Shown here: positions 63,037 through 64,000 of the stretch, in pieces | How positions within the stretch are numbered: the stretch's first letter is position 1 | How the letters are laid out: every line of letters begins with the position of its first letter | Program-made: the position numbers and the translations under genes | Notes under the pieces: model-generated | What the model was told of the DNA's origin: nothing | The model's input: the letters and a program-made list of their open reading frames with translations, nothing else | Database searches by the model: none | NCBI RefSeq assembly: GCF_002154695.1 | Contig: NZ_MTAV01000002.1 | Span: 124,001 to 188,000 of the forward strand | Length of the DNA stretch: 64,000 nt | DNA from: Nostoc sp. T09 | GTDB taxonomy: Bacteria; Cyanobacteriota; Cyanobacteriia; Cyanobacteriales; Nostocaceae | Direction of reading: 5' to 3'

Positions 63037-63660
63037 TTAGGGATTACTAGAACTTAGCTGCATAGGACCCAAGTATTTAGTTAAATAAGGCGAGAAAACT
63101 TCATATATTAATGTCAAAGGCTGTCCGTGATGCCAAAACAAATAGTGACGACCCCAAAAAGGCCCACTCACCTCAAAACCAGACTCTAAACCAGGTGAGC
63201 AACCACAGTAAATGCCTTGGACATCCCGATACAACTCAGTGCGCAGACGCGCTAAACTAGCCCAAATCGGTAATGAACGGTTTTGCAAATACTCATCTAC
63301 ATGGCTGGCTTCCCACCAAGAAGTAGCATATGCCAATCGCTGACCAGAAGCGGTGCGCAGCCAAACCTGTCGCCGCAGTCGTGGACCTGGGACAGCTTGA
63401 ATTAAATCGGGAGCAGCATCTGAGTCCATGCCAATTAATGACATATCAATTACATCCACTTCCGTTGACTCACCTGTGAGCAATTCTAAGTGACGTGTTG
63501 GTGAGCCATCGCCCAAAAGTAGCATTTGCCAAGTTGGTGCCAGTTGAGAGTGGGGCAAACTTTGCTTGATTACGTCCTCCCCACCTTGCCAAATCGGAGT
63601 CAGACGATGCCATGCTGCTGGCAGTGTTAAATTGTTTGTCGGCTTAAAAATAGCAGTCAA
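63037..63660 (-). CDS. chorismate lyase (Ycf21/DUF98 type)
   Basis: A 207-residue protein of the cyanobacterial/plastid Ycf21 chorismate lyase family, which converts chorismate to 4-hydroxybenzoate and pyruvate, the first step of plastoquinone ring synthesis. Family features: LLGDGSPTRHLELLTG, RRQVWLRTASGQRLAYATSW, SLPIWASLARLRTELYRDVQ and the C-terminal GRHYLFWHHGQPLTLIYEVF with the conserved glutamate. The length matches the family. It stands alone, just downstream of tRNA-Leu on the same strand. Confidence 0.88.
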   Translation of the reverse strand: MTAIFKPTNNLTLPAAWHRLTPIWQGGEDVIKQSLPHSQLAPTWQMLLLGDGSPTRHLELLTGESTEVDVIDMSLIGMDSDAAPDLIQAVPGPRLRRQVWLRTASGQRLAYATSWWEASHVDEYLQNRSLPIWASLARLRTELYRDVQGIYCGCSPGLESGFEVSGPFWGRHYLFWHHGQPLTLIYEVFSPYLTKYLGPMQLSSSNP

Positions 63661-63798
63661 TGTTCTTTACAAAAGTTCACTTATTTCTATGAAAGCATAA
63701 AAAACTAGTATTAAGTAAAGATTCCAAAGTCAAAAGCCAATGGTTCCAGGTTTTGCAACCATTGACCATCGACTTTTAACTAACTATTCACTAAAAAA

Positions 63799-63879
63799 TG
63801 CGGATGGCGAGACTCGAACTCGCAAGGCAAAGCCACACGCACCTCAAGCGTGCGCGTATACCAATTCCGCCACATCCGC
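63799..63879 (-). tRNA. tRNA-Leu (anticodon GAG)
   Basis: An 81-nt cloverleaf on the minus strand. The acceptor stem is GCGGATG / CATCCGC with discriminator A. The anticodon stem is CACGC / GCGTG with loop TTGAGGT, giving anticodon GAG after U33. The T-loop GTTCGAGTC is standard. A variable arm of class II size follows the anticodon stem. The 3' CCA is not encoded. Confidence 0.93.
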
Positions 63880-64000
63880 ACGGGTTTTATCACTGAATTA
63901 AGAATATAGCATAAATTTTCTGCCAGCGGATATCAGACGGACAGAAATATAGTCACTTCACGAGTGATATTAAAAGGGGTATAGCCAACGTGGGATGCAC

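Noticed and set aside
62854-63057. 67-codon plus-strand frame upstream of chorismate lyase
   Set aside because: No ribosome-binding site, no similarity recognised, and it runs into the 3' end of the opposing gene.

Overview
The window looks like chromosomal DNA of a filamentous, probably heterocyst-forming cyanobacterium (Nostoc/Calothrix/Tolypothrix-like). The grounds are abundant HIP1 octamers (GCGATCGC), short heptanucleotide repeat tracts between genes, a SufR-sufBCDS locus with the cyanobacterial SufR cysteine signature, a CcsB-type cytochrome assembly protein, a Ycf21-type chorismate lyase, a CAAD-domain protein, and two giant Ser/Thr-kinase/histidine-kinase fusions of the type common in Nostocales. 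No species can be named from the sequence alone.

Layout. 0-1.4 kb: the 3' end of an AlbA_2/Schlafen-type ATP-binding protein overlapping a ParA-like ATPase. 1.5-3.8 kb: a protein with a C-terminal KaiB-like domain downstream of a PilT-type retraction ATPase. 4.5-9.9 kb: housekeeping genes (small membrane protein, wecB, glgA, hemC, an LprI-like secreted protein). 9.96-13.1 kb: an accessory island with two antitoxin/PIN pairs, a solo antitoxin-like gene, hicBA, three arrays of one 21-bp repeat family and remnants of two transposases. 13.5-17.7 kb: a GC-richer CheB-CheR-PAS-histidine kinase-receiver fusion whose start codon is separated from the CheB domain by an 8-C run that breaks the frame. 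18-23 kb: a broken AAA-like gene, a lipid kinase, two unrelated metallophosphoesterases and a GDSL hydrolase, with a 36-bp duplicated gene end. 23.3-28.7 kb: the first giant kinase.

29.1-39.3 kb looks like a stress/envelope cluster: a cation/proton antiporter with two Usp domains, an acidic small protein, a CAAD membrane protein, a BON lipoprotein, a three-unit YflT-like glycine-zipper protein, and a divergent 1051-residue membrane protein with 98-residue repeats in exact 294-bp register. 39.6-47.1 kb: a second giant kinase ending in a receiver, followed 2 nt later by a receiver-histidine kinase, probably one phosphorelay operon. 47.5-50.6 kb: a small exported peptide, a pentapeptide-repeat protein, TenA, a DUF433/DUF5615 toxin-antitoxin-like pair and a broken small gene. 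50.6-56.9 kb: sufBCDS facing sufR, with two SufR-type inverted repeats between them. 57-63.9 kb: two genes of uncertain function, a Uma2-type nuclease-like protein, ccsB, a DUF3352 protein, chorismate lyase and tRNA-Leu(GAG).

The items most worth a second look are the 98-residue repeat protein beside the stress cluster and phosphorelay, the homopolymer frameshift in the chemotaxis-fusion kinase, the KaiB-like/PilT pair, the 21-bp repeats around the toxin-antitoxin island, and the paired SufR operators with repeat DNA lying between them and sufB. No CRISPR array, prophage or biosynthetic gene cluster is visible.
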